The notes under the pieces were generated by a model. It ran no database searches and was not told the DNA's origin. It saw only the letters and a list, made by a program, of their open reading frames with translations. DNA of 36,533 nt, taken from assembly GCF_000820185.1 (NCBI RefSeq), contig NZ_CDCA01000037.1, positions 1 to 36,533 of the forward strand, in the 5' to 3' direction. Positions 22,585-29,188 of this stretch are shown piece by piece. The stretch's first letter is position 1. Each line of letters starts with the position of its first letter. The stretch comes from Aeromonas tecta (lineage in GTDB: Bacteria > Pseudomonadota > Gammaproteobacteria > Enterobacterales > Aeromonadaceae). Position numbers and translations under genes: made by a program.

Positions 22585-23391
22585 CTAGCCATGACGTTGC
22601 AGGGCGAGCAGTTGCAATATGGTGTGCATGACGGCGTCTTCGTCATTGGAGCGGGTGATGAAATTGGCCGCCGCCTTGGTCTCATCGCAGCCATTTCGCA
22701 TCGCGAAGCTGAGATCGGCGCAGCCCATCAGCTCGACATCGTTGAGCCCATCCCCAAATACCAGGGTTTCATGCTTGCCAGCCCCGACCAGCGCCTGCAG
22801 CCTGGCCACCGTCGTGCCCTTGTGCACCCCCGCATTGGCGATATCGATCCAGTTCTTCTCGGACACCACTATATAGGCATCATCATTGAAGGCATCGAGC
22901 TCGCCTCTTATATCCGGGCAGCGACCCTGCTCGTCATAGACGGTGATCTTCACGAAATCGGCGCTGATCTCGTTAAAATCACTGACGGTTTTGACCTTGC
23001 TGTAGGAGCGGCGCACCAACTCTTTCAGGTGGGGTTCGATATCCTCTCTGATGAAGGCGAACTCGGGGGTGCAGGCGATGGTGATATGCGAGCCTGGCAC
23101 CCGCGCAAGCTGCGCTATGATGGCCAGCCCCAGGCTGTTTGGTAACAGCGACTGATAGACATAGCGACCCCGATGCTTGATGCGAGTCGCGCTGTCGCCC
23201 AGGATCCAGAAGTTCGCACTCTCCTCCCCCAGCAGCTCCTCGACCCTGTCCACCTGCTTGCCGGTGCAGGGCGCAAAATGCACCCCTTGCTGCTTCATGG
23301 CACTGACGACCTCGGAGAAAAGCGCCCGGTTGTAGTCCCCCCGGCTGTTGAGAAAGGTCCCGTCCATGTCAGTAATAATCAGCTTAATCAT
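22585..23391 (-). CDS. HAD-superfamily phosphatase, Cof/YbjI type
   Basis: 268 residues, a cytoplasmic type IIB HAD hydrolase. Motif I is DMDGTFLNS (nucleophile Asp8, acid/base Asp10), motif II is PCTGKQ, and motif IV is FGDGLNDVELM. The cap domain sits between motifs II and III. Relatives dephosphorylate sugar phosphates, FMN or nucleotides. In E. coli the ybjI phosphatase gene is next to the ybjJ transporter gene, and the same pairing, though divergent, is seen here. Confidence 0.9.
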   Translation of the reverse strand: MIKLIITDMDGTFLNSRGDYNRALFSEVVSAMKQQGVHFAPCTGKQVDRVEELLGEESANFWILGDSATRIKHRGRYVYQSLLPNSLGLAIIAQLARVPGSHITIACTPEFAFIREDIEPHLKELVRRSYSKVKTVSDFNEISADFVKITVYDEQGRCPDIRGELDAFNDDAYIVVSEKNWIDIANAGVHKGTTVARLQALVGAGKHETLVFGDGLNDVELMGCADLSFAMRNGCDETKAAANFITRSNDEDAVMHTILQLLALQRHG

Positions 23392-23444
23392 GACCTTACC
23401 TTTATTTTCATCACCATCGTGACCACTATATCATCACCATGAAA

Positions 23445-23492
23445 TGAACACAAACAAACACCACATTGAAATTTAATGTTCATTTTTGTTCA
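23445..23492. promoter_or_regulatory. Inverted pair of DeoR-type operator candidates
   Basis: On the plus strand GTTCATTTTTGTTCA (23478-23492) holds two GTTCA units ten bases apart. On the minus strand 23459-23445 reads GTTTGTTTGTGTTCA, agreeing in 12 of 15 positions. The pair lies in the shared control region of the HAD-deoR and MFS-phosphoribosyltransferase units, which is the natural place for DeoR to bind. Confidence 0.6.
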
Positions 23493-23580
23493 CTTGTGTC
23501 ATCTTGATGCTCGCCGCATTCGCCGCCCATCCCGGTGAATGGGCGTATCCCTTTGTTTAGTAAGTTATTCAGGAGTCACC

Positions 23581-24735
23581 ATGCTGTCCGCACTGGCCAT
23601 GAAGCTGCCGCACATCGACAGGCTGGCCACGAGAGCCACCTTCTTCTGCTCGGGGTTTGCCACCGCCGCCTGGGCATCGAGCATCCCCTTCATCAAGCTC
23701 AATGTGCAGCTCAGCGACGGCGCCATGGGATTGATGCTGCTCTGCCTGGGAGGCGGCGCCCTGATCGGCATGCCTGTCTCCGGTATCTGTACCAGTCGAT
23801 TTGGCTGTAAAAAGGTGCTGATAGGCGCTGTTTCTGCTATCGCCCTGCTGTTGCCACTGCTGATCCTGGCCACCTCCCCCTCGGTATTGGCCATCACCCT
23901 GGTGCTCTATGGCATCAGCATCGGGACCACGGGCTGTACCATGAACATTCAGGCCATCGCCGTGGAAAAGGAGGCCAACAAGCCGCTCATGTCCGGCTTT
24001 CATGGCTTCTACAGCCTGGGCGGCATGATGGGGGCCTTCGTCCTGACCCTGCTATTGACCGCAGGCATCACCCCCCTCGCAGCAACCGGGATCACCTCAT
24101 CCTTGATCATGGCGCTGCTGATCTTGAGCACCCCGGGATACAGCACCCAAGTCGTCTCTCAACGCGGCCCCTACTTTGCCATGCCAAGAGGCCCGGTCTT
24201 TATCATCGGCATCGTCTGCTTCGTCTTCTTCCTGGCCGAAGGCACAGTGCTGGACTGGAGTGGCATCTTTTTAAATGAGTACCGCGCCATCCCTGCCAGC
24301 GCCGCCGGCATGGGCATAGTGTGCTTCTCCATTGCGATGACCCTGGGGCGCCTGTTGGGAGACGCCATCCTCGCCCGCCTGGGAGCCAGAGCCGTGGTCA
24401 CCCTGGGGTCACTCATCGCCATCAGCGGCTTTCTTATCAGCCTGTCACTGCCCTATTGGCAAACCGCACTGCTGGGCTATGCGCTCATCGGAGTGGGCTG
24501 CTCGAACATAGTGCCCATCATGTTCTCGGCCGCGGGCAGACAGCAGGTCATGCCTGGCCCCCTGACCATCACGGCGGTGTCCAGCCTGGGTTATATCGGC
24601 GTGCTCTCAGGCCCCGCCATCGTCGGCTTTGGCGCCGAACTATCAGGATTGCCGGCTGCGCTCTACGGCGTCGTCTTGCTGGTAACGCTGGCCTTGCTGC
24701 TCAGCAAGCGAGTGCGGCTGGCGTCCGCCGCCTGA
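23581..24735 (+). CDS. MFS transporter, YbjJ type
   Basis: 384 residues with about twelve membrane segments. The opening TRATFFCSGFATAAWASSIP and the loop after segment 2 resemble the YbjJ/FucP-like branch of the major facilitator superfamily. The start at 23581 is chosen because AGGAG lies 7 nt ahead; the longer frame from 23539 adds only weak sequence. It is followed 30 bp later by a phosphoribosyltransferase gene, so a nucleobase or nucleoside substrate is a reasonable guess, as is a sugar. The direction of transport is unknown. Confidence 0.88.
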   Translation: MLSALAMKLPHIDRLATRATFFCSGFATAAWASSIPFIKLNVQLSDGAMGLMLLCLGGGALIGMPVSGICTSRFGCKKVLIGAVSAIALLLPLLILATSPSVLAITLVLYGISIGTTGCTMNIQAIAVEKEANKPLMSGFHGFYSLGGMMGAFVLTLLLTAGITPLAATGITSSLIMALLILSTPGYSTQVVSQRGPYFAMPRGPVFIIGIVCFVFFLAEGTVLDWSGIFLNEYRAIPASAAGMGIVCFSIAMTLGRLLGDAILARLGARAVVTLGSLIAISGFLISLSLPYWQTALLGYALIGVGCSNIVPIMFSAAGRQQVMPGPLTITAVSSLGYIGVLSGPAIVGFGAELSGLPAALYGVVLLVTLALLLSKRVRLASAA

Positions 24736-24765
24736 ACTGATGCCATCAATTTGTCTGGAGGAACG

Positions 24766-25284
24766 ATGAGAAACCCTATTTTCGGCGAAGTGGTACTGCA
24801 TAAGCAGGATATAGAGCTGGGGGTCGAGGTGATCGCCAAGCGACTCAACGAGCGATTCAAGGAGGCGGTGGTGATAACCGTGGTACCGGGGGGCATGCTG
24901 TTCACGGCGGATCTGGTCAGGCGGCTCGAGTTTGATATCGTCATGGATTATATCTCCTGCCCCCACACCCCGGGTGAGCGCCATAACGATTCCAGCATCG
25001 TCTTTCACGACAATATCGGCATCCAGGGCAGAGACGTCATCCTGATGGACGATGCCATCGAATCCGGCGGCACCATGAAGCGAATTGTGGCGCATTTGCA
25101 CAGCGCCTATTCCCCGGCCTCACTCTCTATCGCGACCCTGTTTGTAAAACCGGGCCGCGTCGATATTCCGGCTGAGCAGTTTTATGCCTATGAGATGGCA
25201 ACCGATGAGTTGCTGGTGGGCTACGGACTGCCTTGGGAGCACAAGTACAGAAATATTCCCTATATCGCCAGGCTGAAGAGATAA
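24766..25284 (+). CDS. Purine-type phosphoribosyltransferase
   Basis: 172 residues, the usual length of hypoxanthine/guanine phosphoribosyltransferases. The PRPP loop is VILMDDAIESGGTM (91-104), and the C-terminal GLPWEHKYRNIPYIARL has the shape of the HPRT purine-binding end. VVPGGMLFTADLVRRL replaces the usual LKGG..F loop near residue 41. The start at 24766 follows GGAGG, whereas an in-frame TTG at 24751 is less likely. It probably salvages a purine or related base brought in by the upstream transporter. It differs enough from Hpt/Gpt that another base is possible. Confidence 0.85.
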   Translation: MRNPIFGEVVLHKQDIELGVEVIAKRLNERFKEAVVITVVPGGMLFTADLVRRLEFDIVMDYISCPHTPGERHNDSSIVFHDNIGIQGRDVILMDDAIESGGTMKRIVAHLHSAYSPASLSIATLFVKPGRVDIPAEQFYAYEMATDELLVGYGLPWEHKYRNIPYIARLKR

Positions 25285-25400
25285 CGGAGCGGCCAATCTG
25301 CCCCTTGCGCTCGCCCCCCACGGCAGCCTGTGGCTGCCCAGAAGGGTTATCCTGCCCTCCTGTCGAACCAGGGTTCCGAGCCGACAATCATCGGATAAAA

Positions 25401-25436
25401 CAAAAGGGCCTGTCTTTCGACAGGCCCTTTTGTTTT
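25401..25436. terminator. Strong terminator, probably also the original tRNA-Ser terminator
   Basis: CAAAAGGGCCTGTC pairs with GACAGGCCCTTTTG around TTTC (25401-25432) and is followed by TTTTATTT. It ends the phosphoribosyltransferase unit. It also abuts the tRNA-Ser 3'-end copy at 25437 in the right orientation to have ended tRNA-Ser before the island inserted. 25285-25400 has no gene. Confidence 0.85.
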
Positions 25437-25464
25437 ATTTGGCGGTGAGGACGGAATTCGAACC
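25437..25464. repeat. Left attachment-site copy (tRNA-Ser 3' end)
   Basis: Matches 30921-30948 in 25 of 28 positions, including 14 identical bases ATTTGGCGGTGAGG. The T-arm copy has lost correct pairing, so it is a decayed att site, not a tRNA. Confidence 0.72.
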
Positions 25465-25619
25465 TCACTCTCGCATGTCAACACACGTAACCTTTTTTCA
25501 ATAACTTATAATATTTTTGTCGACCATAAAAACAGCGTAATTGACTAAAGCTATTGCCATGAGTTTTCTACGTCCTTTATAAAGAGGAACTCTGAATATC
25601 AAGAACATGAGCATACTTT

Positions 25620-25687
25620 CTGACTATCTGACTATCTGACTATCTGACTATCTGACTATCTGACTATCTGACTATCTGACTATCTGA
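25620..25687. repeat. 8-nt tandem repeat (CTGACTAT)8.5
   Basis: Eight full units plus CTGA. All six frames meet stops within the repeat (TGA or TAG), so it is not coding. It lies between the left att copy and the last attC. The rest of 25465-25749 shows nothing recognisable. Confidence 0.95.
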
Positions 25688-25749
25688 ATAATGTTGTCGT
25701 TTCCTCTGAATGACAAGTCGATTCACGTCCCCGTGAACTCCTATTTTAC

Positions 25750-25875
25750 GGTAACGCCGTGCTCAATGGCATTTTTTAATTTGTGGCTTTGTGGATTACT
25801 TTTGCGCAGCAAAACCACAAACAAGTAAATTACAAATTGTCGAGTGCGCGAATCGCACGTTGCTGAAGCGCCTTT
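25750..25875 (-). repeat. attC5, degenerate at one end
   Basis: Begins (minus sense) in the end of cassette 5 and ends at TAACGCC (25752-25758). Central arms GGTTTTGCTGCGCAAAA-like and ACAAATTGTCGAG match the other sites. The cassette-proximal simple site, which in attC1 reads CTTGTTATG on the plus strand, has become CTTTTTAGA, so recombination there should be impaired. Confidence 0.7.
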
Positions 25876-26247
25876 TTAGATTTTTTTTGATATATATTCA
25901 ATAGCAAGATCAAGCTCCTCATGCAAACAATTCCTTTTCTCCACGGGGCCATATTCTTTCCATGACTCCTTAAGTCCTTTCATTATTCTAAGTGATACTG
26001 GATAGTATTCTTTGAAATTTCTTAGCTCAAAAATTATTGCAATCTGCCTGTCTAACATCATGGGCTGATCTTTATCTTCTCTTTGAACCAACGACTTTAT
26101 CAGAGAGTGATATGTTTCAAATTGCCGATGCTTTAGTTCAGTGCGTTTGGACCATAGATATTGTATAGAAGCCCAGACAACAGGAATTATTGCTAAAAAA
26201 ATTCCTATTTGGTCACTGTTTTCATCTACCCATTTCCAAATTGGCAT
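25876..26247 (-). CDS. Cassette 5: small single-span membrane protein, unknown
   Basis: 123 residues. One hydrophobic segment near the N-terminus (QIGIFLAIIPVVWASIQYLW, about residues 12-31) is followed by a basic, helical cytoplasmic part with no recognised domain. The start at 26247 has AGGGG 6 nt ahead; the longer frame to 26385 merely translates attC4. AT-rich codon use unlike the chromosome around it, as expected for a cassette. No function can be assigned. Small anchored proteins of this sort occur among cassette-borne defence and stress genes, but that is not evidence. Confidence 0.72.
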   Translation of the reverse strand: MPIWKWVDENSDQIGIFLAIIPVVWASIQYLWSKRTELKHRQFETYHSLIKSLVQREDKDQPMMLDRQIAIIFELRNFKEYYPVSLRIMKGLKESWKEYGPVEKRNCLHEELDLAIEYISKKI

Positions 26248-26264
26248 TGTGTCCCCTAAGAAAA

Positions 26265-26395
26265 TATAACGCCGTGTACAACGGCAGTTTTTAAGTCGCG
26301 GCTTTGTGGTTTTGCTGCGCAAAAGTAACCCACAAAGCCGCGACTTAAAAACTGTCCAGTGCACGTAGTGCACGGGTTTATACATTTTGTTAACT
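26265..26395 (-). repeat. attC4
   Basis: Ends are TATAACGCC (26265-26273) and TTTTGTTAAC (26385-26394) on the plus strand. Long imperfect palindrome: AACGGCAGTTTTTAAGTCGCG near the left pairs with CGCGACTTAAAAACTGTCC on the right around GTGGTTTTGCTGCGCAAAAG. Confidence 0.85.
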
Positions 26396-26397
26396 CT

Positions 26398-26825
26398 TTA
26401 CACCCATTGATTTTCATAAATAATTTTTCGAAACAATGTTGCTGCAAAAAGTGCCATTTTTTCCAACTCCTTTTCAGTTTCTTTTAGGCGCTCAATAAGG
26501 TGCTAGTCATTCCATGGAACGTTAACGTGAACCCATTTATTTCTATACTTACGTAATGTATGAAGCTCTTCTTTTAAAAGAGCATTAATGGGTGATGCGT
26601 TTATAAGCTCAAATAGTGCAATCCGCTCATTAGGAGAATATTCCGACCGTAAATATGTTTCAATACCAGAAACTGCCGTCAGAATAGCTGCTAAATTTGC
26701 GCCAGATGTAAATGCAGTATCAGTTTCCAGAATAATAAAACTACACCATTCAGAAAAATGATACCGCCCTTTAAAAGGTTTTCATCCAAAGACACTAAAT
26801 AGTTCCAACGTTCGTTTTCATTCAT
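26398..26825 (-). pseudogene. Cassette 4: broken HEPN-like gene
   Basis: The ATG at 26825 reads MNENERWNYLVSLDENL, then the frame must shift by one base at the short T-tract near 26768-26773 to continue FSEWCSFIILETDTAFTSGA and ILTAVSGIETYLRSEYSPNE. A TAG at 26503-26505 breaks it again, and the frame then runs to TAA at 26398. Adding one base gives exactly 143 codons. RKYRNKWVHVN contains an Rx4H motif (RNKWVH) in a helical context, as in HEPN ribonuclease/toxin domains. Two lesions make this a pseudogene. The start lies only a few bases from the attC3 boundary. HEPN assignment is inference. Confidence 0.72.
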
Positions 26826-26828
26826 AAG

Positions 26829-26952
26829 CTAACGCCAAGTTAACCGACAGAACGGAGCCGGCCTGCCGGCGGAGTGCTTTGCAGCGGGGCGTAAAATTTT
26901 GCGGAGCAGAATGCTCCGCTGCAAACTGTCCGCGTTGAACGCCTAGTTAGCC
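26829..26952 (-). repeat. attC3 (different type)
   Basis: Plus-strand ends are CTAACGCCAAGTTAAC (26829) and GAACGCCTAGTTAGCC (26937-26952). The central arm pairs AGCGGGGCG/CGCTGCAAACTGTCC-like text. Simple-site boxes match the classical RYYYAAC/GTTRRRY consensus better than the other four sites. Confidence 0.85.
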
Positions 26953-26953
26953 A

Positions 26954-27559
26954 TCAGCGGCGTCTCGGTAGTAAAAGAGGGTTACTAACTCGCCAGTTAT
27001 AGCTGCGATATTCGTCCTTGTACCAACTAACTGATGTGTACGCGAACTGCCTAAATTCTTCATCATTCCATAGATCTATTATTAGCTGTCGACTTAATCT
27101 GTTTACTTGTTTCGACCCTTGATATACCCAGCCGAGGTAGGAATCAAGCTTTGGCTGGGACTTTCCTTGAAAGTGACCATGAGGAATGGACGGATGAAAG
27201 TCAGCATCATATTGATGAAAAACCCAGTCTTTTAGGCCTTTCTTTCGCGAGAGGAATTCAATATAGCCTTTCTTGTTTCTTCTGATCCCAAGTTTGGGTT
27301 GATCGTCAATATTTGTCTCCGCAGTACTAACCTGTACATCAAAGTCTTCCCCTGTAGTCGGCCATTCCTCATTGAAATCCCATTCTTCAACTCGAAGTAT
27401 GCGAGTAGCAGTGCGATGAATCGGATCGCTCGGTTCACACATATTCTTGAGTGCAGCCATTCTGGCCAGATAATGAGACCAACTTACTTTTTCCGTGTGA
27501 AAATGAAATCGGGTCGCTTCAAAGTATAGATCGGATGCTTCCAGCTCTAAATAGGTCAT
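26954..27559 (-). CDS. Cassette 3: hypothetical protein
   Basis: 201 residues, soluble, no signal peptide. The C-terminal half is rich in aromatic and charged residues, with text such as FHPSIPHGHFQGKSQPKLDS and WNDEEFRQFAYTSVSWYKDE. The conserved-looking His-rich DADFHPSIPHGH could be a metal or nuclease site, but no family is recognised. The stop lies at the attC3 boundary, a normal cassette layout. The ribosome site is weak (TGAGAAATCC). AT-rich codon use. Confidence 0.72.
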   Translation of the reverse strand: MTYLELEASDLYFEATRFHFHTEKVSWSHYLARMAALKNMCEPSDPIHRTATRILRVEEWDFNEEWPTTGEDFDVQVSTAETNIDDQPKLGIRRNKKGYIEFLSRKKGLKDWVFHQYDADFHPSIPHGHFQGKSQPKLDSYLGWVYQGSKQVNRLSRQLIIDLWNDEEFRQFAYTSVSWYKDEYRSYNWRVSNPLLLPRRR

Positions 27560-27576
27560 GGATTTCTCACGTTTTG

Positions 27577-27709
27577 GCTAACGCCGAGTTAAGCGGCAGT
27601 TTTTAAGTTGTGGTTTTGTGGAACAGTTTCGCGCAGCAAAACCACAAAACTGCGACTTAAAAACTGTCCAAGGAGCGTATCGACTGATGCTTGAGCGATT
27701 TGTTATGGC
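27577..27709 (-). repeat. attC2
   Basis: Plus-strand ends are GCTAACGCC (27577) and GATTTGTTATGGC (27697-27709). Arms GGCAGTTTTTAAGTTGTGG and AAACTGCGACTTAAAAACTG pair around GCGCAGCAAAACC. Very similar to attC1 and attC4. Confidence 0.88.
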
Positions 27710-27717
27710 CGCAAAAT

Positions 27718-28407
27718 CTACTTAACACTCTGTTCTCCGTACTTTCTAATAAATAAATTCACACCCTCAAGCATGATACGAATACGATTTTTATCATTTA
27801 CCTGATCCCATTCTCCATGAGCAGCTTCATTTCGAAGCCCAGCCCAAGAGGTAATATCTTTTACGTCTTGTTTGTTGAGTACATTTTTATTCTTTAGCTG
27901 GTTAGCAAATTGCTGCATACCAATTTTTTTATCATTTACGGTAATGTTATTTTTCTCTAACATAGAGATTAGAAATTGTTCAAGAGTTGCACCAATCAAC
28001 ATGCAACTTGCAACTTGCAACTTGCAACTTGCAACTTGCAACTTGCAACTTGCAGCAGGGTGAACTTTCGGATCATTAAGAAGATCATTACTTTGTGAAA
28101 GAAAGCTTGATGTAATCTCTAAATTAGCTTGCGCTATAGGTGTTGACTCCAGCAAAAAACCAGCCTCAATATATTCTTTCAATCTTTTCAATAAATTTTC
28201 AAGAATTTTCCGTGCATTGTCTTGGTTTTCCTCTGGCTTTAACGTGGAAACTTCCCAATAAAATTCATTACCATCTCCAACGTGAGTTCTTAGAAACTCT
28301 TTGGTATATGTTAGAAGCCCAAAGATTGAAAATTCTTCGTTTTCTGATTTTTTTATTTTAGTAATTATTTTGTCTAACTCGATGCAAAGGCTCTCTCTGC
28401 TGCTCAT
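27718..28407 (-). CDS. Cassette 2: HEPN-like protein with an in-frame heptamer repeat
   Basis: 229 residues, soluble and helical. The C-terminal region has SWAGLRNEAAHGEWDQ, in which RNEAAH is an Rx4H motif as in HEPN domains (known as RNase active sites in toxins and antiviral systems, or as non-catalytic helpers). At residues 119-134 the protein contains a repetitive insert (SCKLQVASCKLQVASC) made by seven copies of a 7-nt unit at 28004-28052. Taking out six copies (42 nt) would join HPAAS to CMLIGATLEQ cleanly, so the insert is recent. AAGGAA lies 7 nt before the ATG. Family placement is inference; the frame is sound. Confidence 0.78.
   Translation of the reverse strand: MSSRESLCIELDKIITKIKKSENEEFSIFGLLTYTKEFLRTHVGDGNEFYWEVSTLKPEENQDNARKILENLLKRLKEYIEAGFLLESTPIAQANLEITSSFLSQSNDLLNDPKVHPAASCKLQVASCKLQVASCMLIGATLEQFLISMLEKNNITVNDKKIGMQQFANQLKNKNVLNKQDVKDITSWAGLRNEAAHGEWDQVNDKNRIRIMLEGVNLFIRKYGEQSVK
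28004..28052. repeat. 7-nt tandem repeat (CAACTTG)7 inside cassette 2 gene
   Basis: Seven perfect units. Because 7 is not a multiple of 3, adding or losing one or two units shifts the frame, while 1, 4, 7 or 10 units keep it. The present seven are in frame. This is the structure of a contingency (phase-variable) locus. Confidence 0.97.
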
Positions 28408-28433
28408 AAATTTTCCTTAGTGCGAATTTAGGC

Positions 28434-28564
28434 CATAACGCTAAGCTCAGCCGCAGTTTGTAAGTTGACTTTTTGTAGATTATTTTTGCGAAGCAAAACC
28501 ACAAAACGGCGACTTACAAACTGTCGAGCACACGAAGTGTGCGGTGCTGGAGCGCCTTGTTATG
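28434..28564 (-). repeat. attC1
   Basis: Plus-strand ends are CATAACGCTAAGC (28434) and GCGCCTTGTTATG (28552-28564). Arms GCAGTTTGTAAGTTG and GCGACTTACAAACTGTC pair around TTTTGCGAAGCAAAACC. The stop codon of cassette 1 lies in its right end. Confidence 0.88.
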
Positions 28565-28964
28565 TGTTTTGATTTCTTCCTGTAAAACGATAAACACGCT
28601 TTACTACTTTTCTACCTTGGCCACCCAACGAAAAGTTGGCCGAAGCACCATTTGTAGAACCTTGAAGTCCAGCACTGCCTTCACCTTCATAATATTCTTC
28701 AATTTCTACTTCTTCAGCGTTTTCTATTCGATGTGCTATTGCTAACTCTTGTGCAACTTGCGCTTGCATTTTTGCCATTTGCAAAGAAATTTCTTGTTTC
28801 TTGGCTTCTTCGGATAACTTAGCCAATTCTCCAGATTCTGAAGCAGCCTCAGCATTACGTGCTGAATCAATTAATATTCCTGCAACAGGCCCAATCATTG
28901 GCGTTGCCTTTACCATAGTCTGAATTGCTAGTTCAAATACTTTGTTTATATTTGTAGTTTCCAA
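28560..28964 (-). CDS. Cassette 1: small coiled-coil protein, unknown
   Basis: 134 residues starting at TTG (28964), with AAGGAG about 9 nt ahead; no ATG is placed as well. An N-terminal hydrophobic patch (AIQTMVKATPMIGPVAGILI) precedes a long Ala/Glu/Lys/Gln-rich helix likely to form a coiled coil (about residues 40-85), then a Gly/Ser-rich tail. It is the first cassette after attI, hence the newest insertion in the usual model and the best placed for expression. No family is recognised. Confidence 0.7.
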   Translation of the reverse strand: METTNINKVFELAIQTMVKATPMIGPVAGILIDSARNAEAASESGELAKLSEEAKKQEISLQMAKMQAQVAQELAIAHRIENAEEVEIEEYYEGEGSAGLQGSTNGASANFSLGGQGRKVVKRVYRFTGRNQNT

Positions 28965-28983
28965 TTGGTAGAACTCCTTTTAC

Positions 28984-29040
28984 ACATAACAGTGATTAGA
29001 TAGAAAGCGGTACTAATCCGTTAACAGAGCCTTCCGTATA
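28984..29040 (-). promoter_or_regulatory. attI-like site between intI and the first cassette
   Basis: GTTATGT (minus strand, 28990-28984) marks the junction to cassette 1, preceded by CTAATCACT and by a second GTTAAC at about 29019-29024. The position between intI and the array is right for attI. Exact integrase binding sites cannot be read by eye, and no strong cassette promoter was identified. Confidence 0.5.
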
Positions 29041-29158
29041 ACTCAGCTCTGCCCTGATAGCCGCCACGAAAAAATCGAATTAAATCAAAATATTACCAGT
29101 CTTCCTTTGATACTTGAGCGTATTCGCTTGACCTCCCCTTTTTGCTCTATCATTACCT

Positions 29159-29174
29159 CTGTATATAAAAACAG
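29159..29174. promoter_or_regulatory. LexA (SOS) box in the intI promoter
   Basis: CTGTATATAAAAACAG matches the LexA consensus CTG-N10-CAG with the AT-rich core of strong sites. It lies 15 bp before the intI start codon. LexA control of intI is established for class 1 and Vibrio integrons. Confidence 0.85.
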
Positions 29175-29188
29175 CATAGGGGTCAGCC

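Noticed and set aside
25441..25475. Possible tRNA gene at the left island edge
   Set aside because: Only the 3' end is present and its T-arm no longer pairs; treated as an att-site remnant.
25620..28052. CRISPR array suggested by the short tandem repeats
   Set aside because: Units are 7 and 8 nt with no spacers, and they are simple tandem repeats; no CRISPR repeat-spacer structure or cas gene is present.
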